A stretch of 64,000 nt of DNA from the NCBI GenBank assembly GCA_900546175.1, contig URBX01000001.1:221122-285121 (forward strand), read 5' to 3'. Below, piece by piece: positions 33,163 through 44,100 of the stretch (position 1 is the first letter of the stretch; every line of letters starts with the position of its first letter). This DNA comes from an uncultured Eggerthella sp. (GTDB lineage: Bacteria > Actinomycetota > Coriobacteriia > Coriobacteriales > Eggerthellaceae). The position numbers and the translations under genes were made by a program. Under the pieces are notes generated by a model that worked only from the letters and a program-made list of their open reading frames with translations, was not told the DNA's origin and did not search any database.

Positions 33163-34500
33163 TTATGCCAATTCTTCGGTAATAACCTGTGCAACCGCAT
33201 GAGCAACTCTCTTTGCGAGAGCAGCATCTTCTGCTTCAACCATTACACGCACCAAAGGTTCCGTACCTGATGGACGAACAAGAATTCGACCCATTCCTGC
33301 AAGATTCTTGTCATGCTTAGCAATACATTCCTGAATCTTGGCGTTTGTTTGAACTGCCTGCTTGTCCGTTACTTTTACATTAATTAGCTCCTGAGGGAAA
33401 CGCTTCATAACTGATGCAACCTGAGATACAGGAGCATCTTTGCGTAAGCAAGCACACAAGAATTGACAAGCGGTAATCAAACCATCGCCGGTAGAATTAT
33501 GCTCCAAAAAGATCATGTGGCCAGACTGTTCGCCACCAAGTGTATACCCACCCTGACGAAGCTGCTGTAGGACAAAGCGGTCACCAACATTTGTCTGAAT
33601 AACAGAAATCTCTGCGTCTTCCATTGCTTTAATAAAGCCCAGGTTACACATTACGGTAGAAACAACAGTATTTCCAGAAAGCAAATCACGCTCTTTCAAG
33701 TCAAGGGCACAAACTGCTTCAACCACATCGCCATCAATTTCATTACCAGATTCGTCAACAAACATAACTCTATCAGCATCACCATCATGAGCAATACCAA
33801 TAAAGGCTCCTGTTGCACTCACCAATGCTTTGAGTGGTTCAAGATGAGTTGAACCGCAATTCACGTTGATGTCAGTGCCAGAAAAATCATCATTGATTAC
33901 TACCACTTCAGCGCCTAACTCCTCAAGCGCAGCTGCGGTAGTTAGGCTTGCTGCTCCATGACCTGTGTCAAGAGCAATTTTTATTCCTTCAAATGAAATA
34001 CCCTGTTCAGAAACGAGAGAAACAGCATGTTTTACATACAAATCACAAGCGTTTTCCACTTCAAGAATCACGCCTACTTCATCACCTGAAGGAAGCAAAT
34101 CCGAATCAAGGCTTCCTTCTTCAACAAACTTCTCGAAAGCAGCTTCTGCTTCATCGGAAAGCTTGAATCCTTCAGCATCAAAAAACTTAATACCGTTATA
34201 CTCAGGAGGATTATGAGAAGCTGAAATAACTACGCCGCCAGAAGCAAATAATTCTCTGGTAAGAAACGCAACACCTGGTGTAGGAATAATCCCTGCATCA
34301 AGAACCGTTCCGCCTCGGGACATAACACCAGCAGCCAACGCCGATCCAAGCATGTCACCGCTTAGACGGGTGTCTTTTCCCATTACGATTGTTTTTCCTA
34401 AAATACCAACTGCAGCCTGACCGAGCTTGAACGCAATATCACACGTTAATTCTTTATTTGCAATTCCACGTGCACCGTCAGTGCCAAATAGTTTTCCCAT
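33163..34500 (-). CDS. glmM: phosphoglucosamine mutase
   Basis: This interconverts glucosamine 6-phosphate and glucosamine 1-phosphate, feeding GlmU for UDP-GlcNAc. The 445 residues begin MGKLFGTDGARGIAN. The phosphoserine loop ISASHNPPEYNG is at 92-103 with S95 as the phosphorylated residue; the metal loop HDGDADR, the sugar loop GGEQSGH and the phosphate-binding RPSGTEPLVRVM follow. All are intact. GTAGGGG lies upstream of the ATG. It is downstream of a deaminase gene with a 116-base gap. Confidence 0.97.
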   Translation of the reverse strand: MGKLFGTDGARGIANKELTCDIAFKLGQAAVGILGKTIVMGKDTRLSGDMLGSALAAGVMSRGGTVLDAGIIPTPGVAFLTRELFASGGVVISASHNPPEYNGIKFFDAEGFKLSDEAEAAFEKFVEEGSLDSDLLPSGDEVGVILEVENACDLYVKHAVSLVSEQGISFEGIKIALDTGHGAASLTTAAALEELGAEVVVINDDFSGTDINVNCGSTHLEPLKALVSATGAFIGIAHDGDADRVMFVDESGNEIDGDVVEAVCALDLKERDLLSGNTVVSTVMCNLGFIKAMEDAEISVIQTNVGDRFVLQQLRQGGYTLGGEQSGHMIFLEHNSTGDGLITACQFLCACLRKDAPVSQVASVMKRFPQELINVKVTDKQAVQTNAKIQECIAKHDKNLAGMGRILVRPSGTEPLVRVMVEAEDAALAKRVAHAVAQVITEELA

Positions 34501-34616
34501 ATTTTCCCCTACTTCTACTGTTCATAACGAAACAGAAAAAGGTAATAATTCGCCCTTACTAGTTTGGTATTATTCACCAATGAAACCACCATCAAAAATT
34601 GGAATTTGTCCCATTT

Positions 34617-35924
34617 CTAATTCGCTTTAGACATTTTGTCCAAAATGGAAAGACGGTCTTGATTCACTTCAAAAAGAACTCGCTCAATGTCAATGGTTTT
34701 ATATTCCCCATCTTCGTACAGCACTTCTCCATCCACCATAGTGAGACACACATCACTTCCTTGAGCAGAATACACAAATCCACTTGCAAGGTTTTCGATA
34801 GGCTGCATCCATGGAGTTTCAAGGTTATAGACCACTAAATCAGCTTTATTGCCAATCTTGATTGAACCGCAGTCATCTCGTCCTTGAGAGCAAGCACCAT
34901 TTCTTGTAGCAATAGTAATAATTTCTCCAGAAGTAATGCCCACTGGACTTCTCTTCATGGCACGCTGCATTAAGCCAAGAAGGTACATATCTTTATGCAT
35001 ATTAAGATTGTTGTTACTTGCAACGCTATCGGTGCCTAAGCAAACCGTTATTCCCGCCGCAAGCATTCCTTCAACATCAGCGATACCACTACCAAGTTTT
35101 GCGTTTGAAGCAGGATTCACTGCTACAAAAACCTTATTTCGTGCAAGTATTTCATAGTCGTTATCTTGGAGATGCACGCAATGGGCAGCGGTGCAAGGAA
35201 CACGGAATAGTCCCATTTTCTCGAAGTACGCAACGGGAGTAACCCCATGGCGCTCTATACAGCCAGCTACCTCATCGGCTGTCTCACTTAAATGTAGTTG
35301 AACACGAAGATTATTATCAAGTGCCCACTGTGACACTTCTTTTACTATTTGAGGATGGGTTGTATATTCAGCATGAATACTTCCATCATAGAGAAGACGT
35401 CCGTTACCAGCACCATGAAATTCTTTCAGACAATAGCTGTTTACTTTATACGCTTCTGTTTTTTTATAAGGCACGTCTTTATCGAAGGCCACTATAGTGT
35501 ATTCGATATTAGCCTTAATACCACTATCAATTACTGCTTTAGCACGAGCTGAAGAATTGTAGTGCATATCAGAAAAGGATACTACCCCGAATCTCAGCAT
35601 CTCAGCAATTGAAAGCATGGTTGCAGTGTACGACTCTTTATCGGTGATATGTGCCTCAAAAGGAAAAATAGACTCATTGAGCCAACGATCAAGAGGGAGA
35701 TTTTCGCCCCTTCCTCTAAGAAGCGACATAGGCGCATGAGCATGAGCATTATATTTTCCCGGCATAACCATTTTGCCGTTCCCTTTATAGGTACGGTTAT
35801 ATGTTTTCTCTGGAGGAAGCACATCAAAATAATCAATTACCCCCTCCGAAACGCCCAAAAAGGCATTTTTATACTCCTTGCCATACTCATCCATGACGGT
35901 AATATCGCTAAAAAGAATAGACAT
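34617..35924 (-). CDS. amidohydrolase, MTA/SAH deaminase-like
   Basis: This metal-dependent deaminase family removes ammonia from methylthioadenosine, S-adenosylhomocysteine, 5'-deoxyadenosine or related purines. The 435 residues have the metal ligands NAHAHAPMSLLRGRG (HxH), HLSETADE, AHCVHL and LGTDSVASNNNLNM, a pattern specific to the MtaD/SAH deaminase branch. The elp3-trm9-like and rlmKL enzymes here generate SAH or 5'-deoxyadenosine as byproducts, so a salvage role is reasonable, though not provable. GAAAGG lies upstream of the ATG. The gene starts 14 bases after the HAD gene stop, suggesting an operon. Confidence 0.88.
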   Translation of the reverse strand: MSILFSDITVMDEYGKEYKNAFLGVSEGVIDYFDVLPPEKTYNRTYKGNGKMVMPGKYNAHAHAPMSLLRGRGENLPLDRWLNESIFPFEAHITDKESYTATMLSIAEMLRFGVVSFSDMHYNSSARAKAVIDSGIKANIEYTIVAFDKDVPYKKTEAYKVNSYCLKEFHGAGNGRLLYDGSIHAEYTTHPQIVKEVSQWALDNNLRVQLHLSETADEVAGCIERHGVTPVAYFEKMGLFRVPCTAAHCVHLQDNDYEILARNKVFVAVNPASNAKLGSGIADVEGMLAAGITVCLGTDSVASNNNLNMHKDMYLLGLMQRAMKRSPVGITSGEIITIATRNGACSQGRDDCGSIKIGNKADLVVYNLETPWMQPIENLASGFVYSAQGSDVCLTMVDGEVLYEDGEYKTIDIERVLFEVNQDRLSILDKMSKAN

Positions 35925-35938
35925 GCAGCACCTTTCGC

Positions 35939-36625
35939 TTACGCAAATTCCACTATTTGCAAAGGATTTGTAATAAGAGCTTGCGGGTTCTCTGTTTCAA
36001 TTCGCTCTTTAGATTGGTATCCCCACAAACAGCCAACTCCATATACTCCTGCATTGTTTGCAGTCTTCATATCACCAGCTGAGTCGCCAAAAAAGACCGT
36101 TTGATAAGGAAAAACACCCAATTCCTCCATGATTCTATTCAGACCCGTTGGATCAGGTTTTCGAGGAATGAACTCGCTTTCCCCGTGAGCAACATTAATA
36201 AGCTCTGGGAAAAAGTGACTTACTACATCCTGAACACCCTTGTCAAATTTATTTGAAAGAACAGCTACCTTTTTTCCTTTATTCTTAAGCTGCGTAAGGA
36301 CATGAGTTATTCCTTCAAATTCCTGAGTAAGGCACAAACCGTACTTATCATAATTTGCTTTAAATAACAGAAATGCTTCTTCTATGACTTCTTGCTCACA
36401 ACCCAACGGAAGCGCTCGAGCCATAAGAGCTCTTCCCCCATCTCCTACAAAGGATAGTATTTCTTCTTTACTTCGCAGAGGGTACTCCATTGATTCAAGA
36501 GTTTTATTTACCGTCACTACTAAATCGGGCAAGGTATCTAAAAGGGTGCCGTCTAAATCAAAAATAAACGCATCAAATCCTGTCTTTAGATTAGTTCCCT
36601 CAACGATCATAGGCTGATTTTGCAT
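35939..36625 (-). CDS. HAD hydrolase, phosphoglycolate phosphatase-like
   Basis: A HAD-superfamily phosphatase. I start at the ATG at 36625 (MQNQPMIV, 228 residues), with AAGGG 6 bases upstream; the longer frame begins at 36658 but its ATG lies inside the TACAAT at 36657-36662, the likely -10. The nucleophile motif FDLDGTLLDT follows, with LSNKFDKGVQ and the acidic motif KPDPTG and FFGDSAGDMKTANNAG. This motif set resembles Gph, which removes phosphate from 2-phosphoglycolate; other small phosphates are possible. It heads a unit with the deaminase. Confidence 0.88.
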   Translation of the reverse strand: MQNQPMIVEGTNLKTGFDAFIFDLDGTLLDTLPDLVVTVNKTLESMEYPLRSKEEILSFVGDGGRALMARALPLGCEQEVIEEAFLLFKANYDKYGLCLTQEFEGITHVLTQLKNKGKKVAVLSNKFDKGVQDVVSHFFPELINVAHGESEFIPRKPDPTGLNRIMEELGVFPYQTVFFGDSAGDMKTANNAGVYGVGCLWGYQSKERIETENPQALITNPLQIVEFA

Positions 36626-36670
36626 AAGTAACCCTTCTTTTTTTATTGCAAAAACCATTGTAGTGCATTT

Positions 36671-36702
36671 AAAAAACTGGACCGAATTTCTTCGGTCCAG
36701 TT
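36671..36702 (-). terminator. strong terminator after rpoC
   Basis: aactggaccgaa and ttcggtccagtt form a perfect 12-base stem with a four-base loop, and the minus-strand copy continues TTTTTAAATG. It sits about 45 bases past the rpoC stop and closes the rpoBC operon. Confidence 0.92.
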
Positions 36703-36747
36703 GATTACAAAGATAGGTATGAACTGTTCAAGAATCCGTACTAATTC

Positions 36748-39700
36748 TTAGTATTCAGAATTCTCGGAAGCCTCCTGCTCGGCAGAAGTAATATCAAAAC
36801 CTAAGGAAGAGTCTGCACCTAACAAGGCATCAAGCTCTTCAAAGTTGCGCTGATAGGAATGAGGAGGAAGTGCCTCACCAAGCAACTCTTCATCATCATA
36901 GTTATAAGATGCTGGCTGTAATCCACCAATCAAAACCGTATCATCTGGGCTAAATACCATATCAAGCAACTGGCTCATATCGTCGCGAGAAGCGCTCAAG
37001 TCATCTTCGATAACTTTAGATAAGCCGTGAGCCTCAAGACCTGCCTTTAGCTCTTCAATTGCCTTCTTACCAATGCCTTCAATTCGAAGGAGGCTATCTT
37101 CGGTACGTCCAACCAAGTCAGCAACGGTTTCAATACCTGCCTCGCTAAACTTGTTTGCCCAACGCTGAGAAACACCTAAGTCATCATAAATATACTTACG
37201 TGCATCTTCGTCAGAAAGGCTATTTGAACGGTAGCTGCCCGCAATCTCGTTAAGATAACTTGCGTAATCAGATACGTAGTTGTCTCCATCCAAAGACCAA
37301 TCTGCAGGCTGTGGCAAAAGGTTTTCGAGCTCACGCAAAGCCTCAGGAGCAGAATCAGGCAAACGATCAGAAGTATTCTTATCTACTGGAACACCCTTAT
37401 AGGTGAGTCCTACCTCGTGGTAACGCTTTAAGCCGGTACCTGCAGGGATAGGCTTACCAATGATGATGTTTTCCTTCAAACCCTGAAGAGTATCAACCTT
37501 GCCTTCAATAGCCGCGTCGGTAAGAACCTTTGTGGTTTCCTGGAAGGATGCTGCAGACAAGAAGGAGTCGGTAGCCAACGATGCCTTAGTAATACCAAGA
37601 AGCAAAGGCTGACCTACTGGAGGCTCCTTGCCCTCAAGAAGCATTTCGTTAACTACTTCTTCGAACTCGAAACGGTTTACCTGACGACCTGGCAACAAGT
37701 CAGAGTCACCCGAATCGATAACAGTAACCTTACGCAACATCTGGCGAGCAATAACTTCAATGTGTTTGTCGTTAATGTCTACACCCTGAGATACGTAAAC
37801 ATCCTGAACCTGATCAACAATGTAGTTCAAAGTGGTATATGGATCAGTCAAGCGGAGCAAATCGTGTGGGTTTACCGAACCACGAGTGAGCTGCTGGCCA
37901 ACTTTAACCTCACAACCATCATTTAAACCATTAACTAACTGAGCACGAGCGGAAACAACATACTCGCGGAAGTTGCCTTCCTGGTCATGAATGGTGAGTG
38001 TCTTTGTTTGCTTGTCGCCAGAAACCTGGAGAGTACCTGCAATTTCAGCGAGAACCGCCAAGCCCTTAGGCTTACGTGCTTCAAACAACTCGGTAACACG
38101 AGGGAGACCGTGGGTAATGTCTTCACCTGCAACACCACCAGTGTGGAAGGTACGCATGGTAAGCTGAGTACCAGGCTCACCAATGGACTGAGCAGCAATA
38201 ATACCAGCTGCAACGCCGATATTTACTGGACGGCCCGTTGCCAAGTCCCAACCATAACACTTCTGGCAAATACCCTGCTTAGCATGGCAAGACATAACGC
38301 TACGATGACGTACGGACTCAACGCCTACAGCAGCAAACTTCTTCAACATATCGAGAGAAGAAATATATTCACCAGCTTCAAGCATTACTTCGCCAGTCTG
38401 AGGGTTTACCACATCATCACAGAGACAACGACCAACGATCATCTCGTTTGGAGCGCCCTTTTCGGTTAGAACAGGAGCGGTAACGCCATCGTTAGTACCG
38501 CAGTCAATCTCGCGAATAATAACATCCTGAGCTACGTCAACAAGACGGCGGGTAAGGTAACCAGAGTCAGCAGTACGCAATGCGGTGTCAGCAAGACCCT
38601 TACGAGCACCGTGAGTAGAAATAAAGTATTCCAATACCGACAAGCCTTCGCGGAAGTTTGCCTTAATAGGACGGTCAATAATCTCACCCTTAGGGTCAGA
38701 CATCAAACCACGCATACCGGCCAACTGACGAATCTGCTTGATATTACCTCGAGCACCAGAGAATGCCATCATGTAGATAGGATTGAACTTGTCGAAGTTG
38801 TTAGCCATTGCTTCGCCAACTGCTTCGTTTGCTTCATTCCAAACGTCAACAACTTGCTTATGACGCTCTTCGTCAGACATGAGACCTAATACGTAGTCTT
38901 CGTCGATAATTGCAACCTTACGATCAGCTTCAGCCAAAATCTCAGCCTTCTGAGGAGGAATAGTTGCATCGTATACCGATACGGTAACACCTGCACGAGT
39001 TGCATAATGGAAACCAGCAGCTTTCAAACCGTCCAAAATTGGTTCCATCTCAGAGATGGAATAACGGTTGCAGCAATCCTCAACCAGACGAGAAATCTGG
39101 CTCTTGTTCATTTCGAAGTTCAAGAATGGATAATCTTCTGGCAATACATTGTTAAAAGTAATACGTCCGATAGTGGTTTCAAAACGCTGACCAGCCTTGT
39201 ATTCAACCATCTCATCGAAGGAAGAAGCTACCAAGGTGTCCTTCTCAAGACGAACAAAAATCTTTGCCTGAAGATCCAGCTCAGCACGAGCATCATAAGC
39301 ATTAATTGCGTCTTCGAAATTAATGAATGCGCGACCTTCGCCTGGGAAACCATCACGAGCAGCGGTCAAGTAATACAAACCAATAATCATGTCCTGAGTA
39401 GGTACAGTCAAAGGACGACCATGAGCAGGAGATTTGATATTGTTTGCAGAAAGCATCAAAACGCGTGCTTCAGCCTGAGCTTCATTGCCCAAAGGTACAT
39501 GAACTGCCATCTGGTCACCGTCGAAGTCGGCGTTAAATGCAGTACATACCAATGGATGAAGTTTGATAGCCTTACCTTCAACCAATACTGGCTCAAATGC
39601 TTGAATACCCAAACGATGCAAGGTAGGAGCACGGTTGAGCAATACTGGATGTTCAGTAATAACCTCTTCCAAAACGTCCCATACGTAAGTTGCACCACGA

Positions 39701-41139
39701 TCAACTGCACGCTTAGCAGCCTTGATGTTGGAAGCATATTCAAGCTCAACAAGACGCTTCATAACAAATGGCTTGAACAATTCGAGAGCCATCTTAGAAG
39801 GCAAACCACACTGATGGAGTTTAAGCTCTGGGCCAACAACAATTACGGAACGGCCAGAGTAGTCAACACGCTTACCGAGCAAGTTCTGACGGAAACGACC
39901 CTGCTTACCCTTGAGCATGTCTGCCAAGGACTTCAAAGGACGATTGCCTGGTCCTGTTACTGGACGACCACGGCGGCCATTGTCAAACAATGAGTCAACA
40001 GCTTCCTGAAGCATACGCTTTTCGTTATTAACGATAATCTCAGGAGCCCCCAAGTCCAAAAGGCGCTTTAAACGGTTATTACGATTGATTACACGACGAT
40101 ACAAATCGTTCAAGTCGGAAGTAGCAAAGCGGCCACCATCAAGCTGAACCATAGGACGAAGATCTGGAGGAATAACTGGTACTACATCCAAAATCATGTC
40201 ATGTGGATGGTTGTCAGAATGCAAAAATGCGTCGACAACCTTTAAGCGCTTAATTGCTTTGGTGCGCTTCTGACCCTTGCCAGTAGCAACAACTTCACGA
40301 AGTTCTTCAGCAGTCTTTTCCAAATCAATTTCATCAAGAAGCTCGCGAACAGCCTCTGCGCCCATGCCACCATGGAAATACTCAGAGTAGTTCATACGCA
40401 TTTCACGATAAAGAGCTTCATCAGAAATAAGCTGCTTTGGCTCAATCTTCATGAATGCTTCTAATGCTTCAGAACGAAGCGCTTTGCGCTCGTTAAACTC
40501 TTCGTAAATATCAGCAATTTCTGCTTCTACTTCTTCAGGAGAAAGACGCTCTTCTTCGTCGATATCATCAACGAACTCATCTTCCTCTGGAACATAGTCA
40601 ACTGAAAGACGACGAGTAGCCTCGATCAAACGATCGCGCTCTGCGTCCAATTCTTCCAAGTCTGCTACTAACTCATCACGAAGCTCTTCTGCGTCCTCGT
40701 CACGAGCCTCCTTGTCAACCTTGGTAATGATAGAGCTTGCAAAATAGAGTACTTTCTCTAACTCTTTTGGAGCAATATCAAGCAAGTAACCTAAGCGGCT
40801 TGGAGAGCCCTTGAAGTACCAAATGTGAGATACTGGAGCAGCAAGTTCGATATGGCCCATGCGCTCACGACGAACTTTGGAGCGAGTTACCTCAACACCA
40901 CAACGTTCGCAAACAATGCCCTTAAAGCGGATACGCTTATACTTGCCGCATGCACATTCCCAGTCCTTAGTAGGGCCAAAAATCTTTTCGCAGAACAAGC
41001 CATCCTTTTCAGGCTTTAACGTACGATAGTTAATGGTTTCTGGTTTCTTAACCTCACCACGTGACCAGCTACGTACGTCCTCTGAGGAAGCGAGAGAGAT
41101 GCGGATAGTATCAAAGTTGTTTACGTCAAATTCGCTCAT
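36748..41139 (-). CDS. rpoC: DNA-directed RNA polymerase subunit beta-prime, with an alpha-CTD-like C-terminal domain
   Basis: This catalytic subunit has 1463 residues. The N-terminal zinc cluster (CACGKYKRIRFKGIVCERCG) and the catalytic NADFDGDQMAVHVPLG, holding the three magnesium-binding aspartates, are intact. An acidic helical insertion at about 140-260 fits the one known from actinobacterial beta-prime. The tail is unusual: residues about 1320-1374 (LGVSQRWANKFSEAGIETV and on) align with the C-terminal domain of RNA polymerase alpha: R1326, N1329 and GKK at 1357-1359 match E. coli R265, N268 and K298, and A1360 replaces S299. After it come about 90 acidic residues. The start codon directly follows the rpoB stop. 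Confidence 0.97.
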   Translation of the reverse strand: MSEFDVNNFDTIRISLASSEDVRSWSRGEVKKPETINYRTLKPEKDGLFCEKIFGPTKDWECACGKYKRIRFKGIVCERCGVEVTRSKVRRERMGHIELAAPVSHIWYFKGSPSRLGYLLDIAPKELEKVLYFASSIITKVDKEARDEDAEELRDELVADLEELDAERDRLIEATRRLSVDYVPEEDEFVDDIDEEERLSPEEVEAEIADIYEEFNERKALRSEALEAFMKIEPKQLISDEALYREMRMNYSEYFHGGMGAEAVRELLDEIDLEKTAEELREVVATGKGQKRTKAIKRLKVVDAFLHSDNHPHDMILDVVPVIPPDLRPMVQLDGGRFATSDLNDLYRRVINRNNRLKRLLDLGAPEIIVNNEKRMLQEAVDSLFDNGRRGRPVTGPGNRPLKSLADMLKGKQGRFRQNLLGKRVDYSGRSVIVVGPELKLHQCGLPSKMALELFKPFVMKRLVELEYASNIKAAKRAVDRGATYVWDVLEEVITEHPVLLNRAPTLHRLGIQAFEPVLVEGKAIKLHPLVCTAFNADFDGDQMAVHVPLGNEAQAEARVLMLSANNIKSPAHGRPLTVPTQDMIIGLYYLTAARDGFPGEGRAFINFEDAINAYDARAELDLQAKIFVRLEKDTLVASSFDEMVEYKAGQRFETTIGRITFNNVLPEDYPFLNFEMNKSQISRLVEDCCNRYSISEMEPILDGLKAAGFHYATRAGVTVSVYDATIPPQKAEILAEADRKVAIIDEDYVLGLMSDEERHKQVVDVWNEANEAVGEAMANNFDKFNPIYMMAFSGARGNIKQIRQLAGMRGLMSDPKGEIIDRPIKANFREGLSVLEYFISTHGARKGLADTALRTADSGYLTRRLVDVAQDVIIREIDCGTNDGVTAPVLTEKGAPNEMIVGRCLCDDVVNPQTGEVMLEAGEYISSLDMLKKFAAVGVESVRHRSVMSCHAKQGICQKCYGWDLATGRPVNIGVAAGIIAAQSIGEPGTQLTMRTFHTGGVAGEDITHGLPRVTELFEARKPKGLAVLAEIAGTLQVSGDKQTKTLTIHDQEGNFREYVVSARAQLVNGLNDGCEVKVGQQLTRGSVNPHDLLRLTDPYTTLNYIVDQVQDVYVSQGVDINDKHIEVIARQMLRKVTVIDSGDSDLLPGRQVNRFEFEEVVNEMLLEGKEPPVGQPLLLGITKASLATDSFLSAASFQETTKVLTDAAIEGKVDTLQGLKENIIIGKPIPAGTGLKRYHEVGLTYKGVPVDKNTSDRLPDSAPEALRELENLLPQPADWSLDGDNYVSDYASYLNEIAGSYRSNSLSDEDARKYIYDDLGVSQRWANKFSEAGIETVADLVGRTEDSLLRIEGIGKKAIEELKAGLEAHGLSKVIEDDLSASRDDMSQLLDMVFSPDDTVLIGGLQPASYNYDDEELLGEALPPHSYQRNFEELDALLGADSSLGFDITSAEQEASENSEY

Positions 41140-44100
41140 TTACATCTCCTCTCCACCAATAAGGTCGATAGAATCATCTGAACCCATTTCAGTTCCAAGC
41201 AAGTCGCCCAATTCAGAAGCAATAGATCCAAGAATGTCATCATCGGTCTTAGGCTTCTCTTCTGGAGCTCCAAGCAATTCTTCTTCTTTTTCTTCGTTCT
41301 CGTAAGAACTTGTGATATCAATCTTTTCCTTGTCGTGACCTTCAAGTTCAACGTTCAAGCACAAGGAACGCATTTCCTTGATAAGAACCTTAAAGGACTC
41401 AGGAACTTCAGCAGCAGGAATAGTATCACCCTTAACGATTGCTTCATATGCCTTAACACGGCCAGAAGTATCGTCAGATTTGATAGTCATAATCTCCTGG
41501 AGAACATTAGATGCACCGTAAGAATACAGTGCCCAAACTTCCATTTCGCCGAAGCGCTGACCACCGAATTGAGCCTTACCACCAAGTGGCTGCTGAGTAA
41601 TCAAGCTGTAAGGACCAGTTGAACGAGCATGAATCTTATCGTCAACCAAGTGACCCAACTTCAAGATGTAGGACTGACCAACCGTAATCTGTTCACGGAA
41701 TTTCTCGCCAGTACGGCCATCATAGAGCCAGGTCTTACCAGTGCGAGAAAGCTGTGGAACAAGCTCAGTACGAGCCAAATCGCCATAAGTCTGCTTATGA
41801 ATATTAATGAGATTGCGATTTGCTTTCTCAATAACGTCAGAAATCTCTTCCTCAGTTGCACCGTCGAATACTGGAGTTGCAACGTGGATAGGACCTTCTA
41901 CAACTTCATCGGTTTGTTCTTCGTCAGACCAACCCCACTTAGCTGCCCAACCAAGATGACATTCAAGCAACTGACCAACATTCATTCGAGAAGGTACGCC
42001 CAAAGGATTCAAGATAACGTCAATTGGAGTACCGTCTGCCAAGTAAGGCATATCCTCAACAGGAAGAATACGGGAAATAACACCCTTGTTACCATGACGA
42101 CCAGACAACTTGTCGCCCTGCTGAATCTTACGCTTCTGAGCAACAAAAACGCGCACTAATTCGTTTACGCCAGGAGCAAGTTCGTCACCATCAATGCGGT
42201 TAGAACGATGAACGCTAATTACACGACCACCGGAACCATGAGGAACCTTCAAGGAAGTGTCACGAACCTCACGTGCCTTCTCGCCAAAGATTGCACGGAG
42301 CAAACGCTCTTCAGCAGTAAGCTCGGTTTCACCCTTAGGGGTAACTTTACCTACCAAGATGTCACCTGGGAATACCTCAGCACCAACACGAATAATGCCG
42401 TCAGCATCCAAGTCGGAAATCATATCCTCAGAGATATTTGGAATCTCACGAGTAATCTCCTCAGGACCAAGCTTGGTGTCACGAGCATCAATTTCATATT
42501 CGTGAATATGAATGGAAGTGAGCAAGTCTTCAGCAACAACACGCTCGGAAATGATAATAGCGTCCTCATAGTTGTAGCCTTCCCATGGCATGTAAGCAAC
42601 CATGAGGTTTTGACCAAGAGAAAGCTCAGCGCCATCACAAGATGGACCGTCTGCCAAAACATCACCAGCGCAAACCTTGTCACCCTTGCGAACAATAGGC
42701 TTGTGGTTAACGCAACCATTCTGGTTTGAACGCTGGAACTTAGGGATCAAATACTCGTCGTATTCGCCGTCTTCACGCTCAATAATTACGGTTTCGCCGT
42801 CAACATAGTCAACAACACCAGGATTTTGAGCAACCAAAATTTCGCCAGAGTCAACTGCAATACGGTGCTCAATACCAGTACCAACCAAAGGTGCATTAGG
42901 CTTCAACAAAGGAACAGCCTGACGCTGCATGTTGGAACCCATGAGAGCACGGTTTGCGTCGTCATGCTCAAGGAACGGAATAAGAGAGGTTGCAACAGAA
43001 GTCATCTGACGAGGAGAAACGTCCATGTAGTCAACCAATGCTGGTTCAACGTCAACTGCTTCACCAAATACGCCCTTAGAGTCGCGGGTACGACAGAGTA
43101 CCTTAGTAGCAGGAACGAATTCACCATTCTCATCACGATAACCATACTGACGGGTTTCAAGGTCGAAGATTTCGTTTGCCTGAGCAATAGTAAACTTTTC
43201 TTCTTCGTCAGCAGTAAGATAGTCAATTTCGTCGGTAACGCGACCGTCTACAACACGACGATATGGAGTCTCAATGAAGCCATATGGATTAATGCGTGCA
43301 TATGTTGCCAAAGAGCCAATCAAACCAATGTTTGGACCTTCAGGAGTCTCAATAGGACACATACGGCCATAGTGAGAAGTATGAACGTCGCGAACTTCGA
43401 AGCCTGCACGCTCACGAGACAAACCGCCAGGACCCAATGCGGACAAACGACGCTTGTGGGTAATTCCTGCAGCAGGATTTGACTGGTCCATGAACTGAGA
43501 AAGCTGGGAAGAACCAAAGAATTCTTTAATTGCAGCAACAATTGGACGAATGTTTACCAAGCTCTGTGGGGTGATTTCATCAGGCTCCTGCATGCTCATA
43601 CGCTCGCGAACAACGCGCTCCATACGAGAAAGACCGATGCGGAACTGATTCTGAATCAACTCACCAACAGTGCGAATACGACGATTGCCGAAGTGGTCAA
43701 TGTCGTCACACTGTACTCCTTCTTCACCATCGTGCAAAGCTACAATGTAGCGCATGGTTTCGATGATGTCTTCCTTAGTAAGGGTAGAGCTATCATTAGA
43801 AGGATCGAATTCGAGCTTTTTATTAATCTTGTAGCGACCTACTTTTGCAAGATCATAGCGCTGTGGATTGAAGAACAAACCATCAAGCAAAGAACGTGCA
43901 GAGTCAATGGTAGGAGGCTCACCTGGACGGAAACGACGATACAACTCAATGAGAGACTCTTCTTTAGTAGTAGCAGAGTCACGATCAAGAGTGCGAATAA
44001 TCATCTCAGAGTCACCAAACAACTCGATGATTTCTTCGCGTGTTTCAGCAATACCTAAAGCACGCAATAAAAGAGTTGCAGGCTGCTTACGCTTACGGTC

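Noticed and set aside
34560..34606. A 14-codon frame (MGQIPIFDGGFIGE) between the deaminase and glmM
   Set aside because: It has no ribosome binding site and is too short to judge.
39007..39993. A 328-codon open frame on the plus strand inside rpoC
   Set aside because: It lies opposite highly conserved rpoC sequence; the translation is rich in Cys/Asn/Thr and low-complexity, as expected of an antisense shadow, and matches no family I know.
42826..43482. A 218-codon plus-strand frame inside rpoB
   Set aside because: Antisense shadow of rpoB; no ribosome site or recognisable domain.
43440..43520. Rifampicin-resistance change in RpoB
   Set aside because: The Asp, His and Ser at the three main resistance positions are the susceptible residues.
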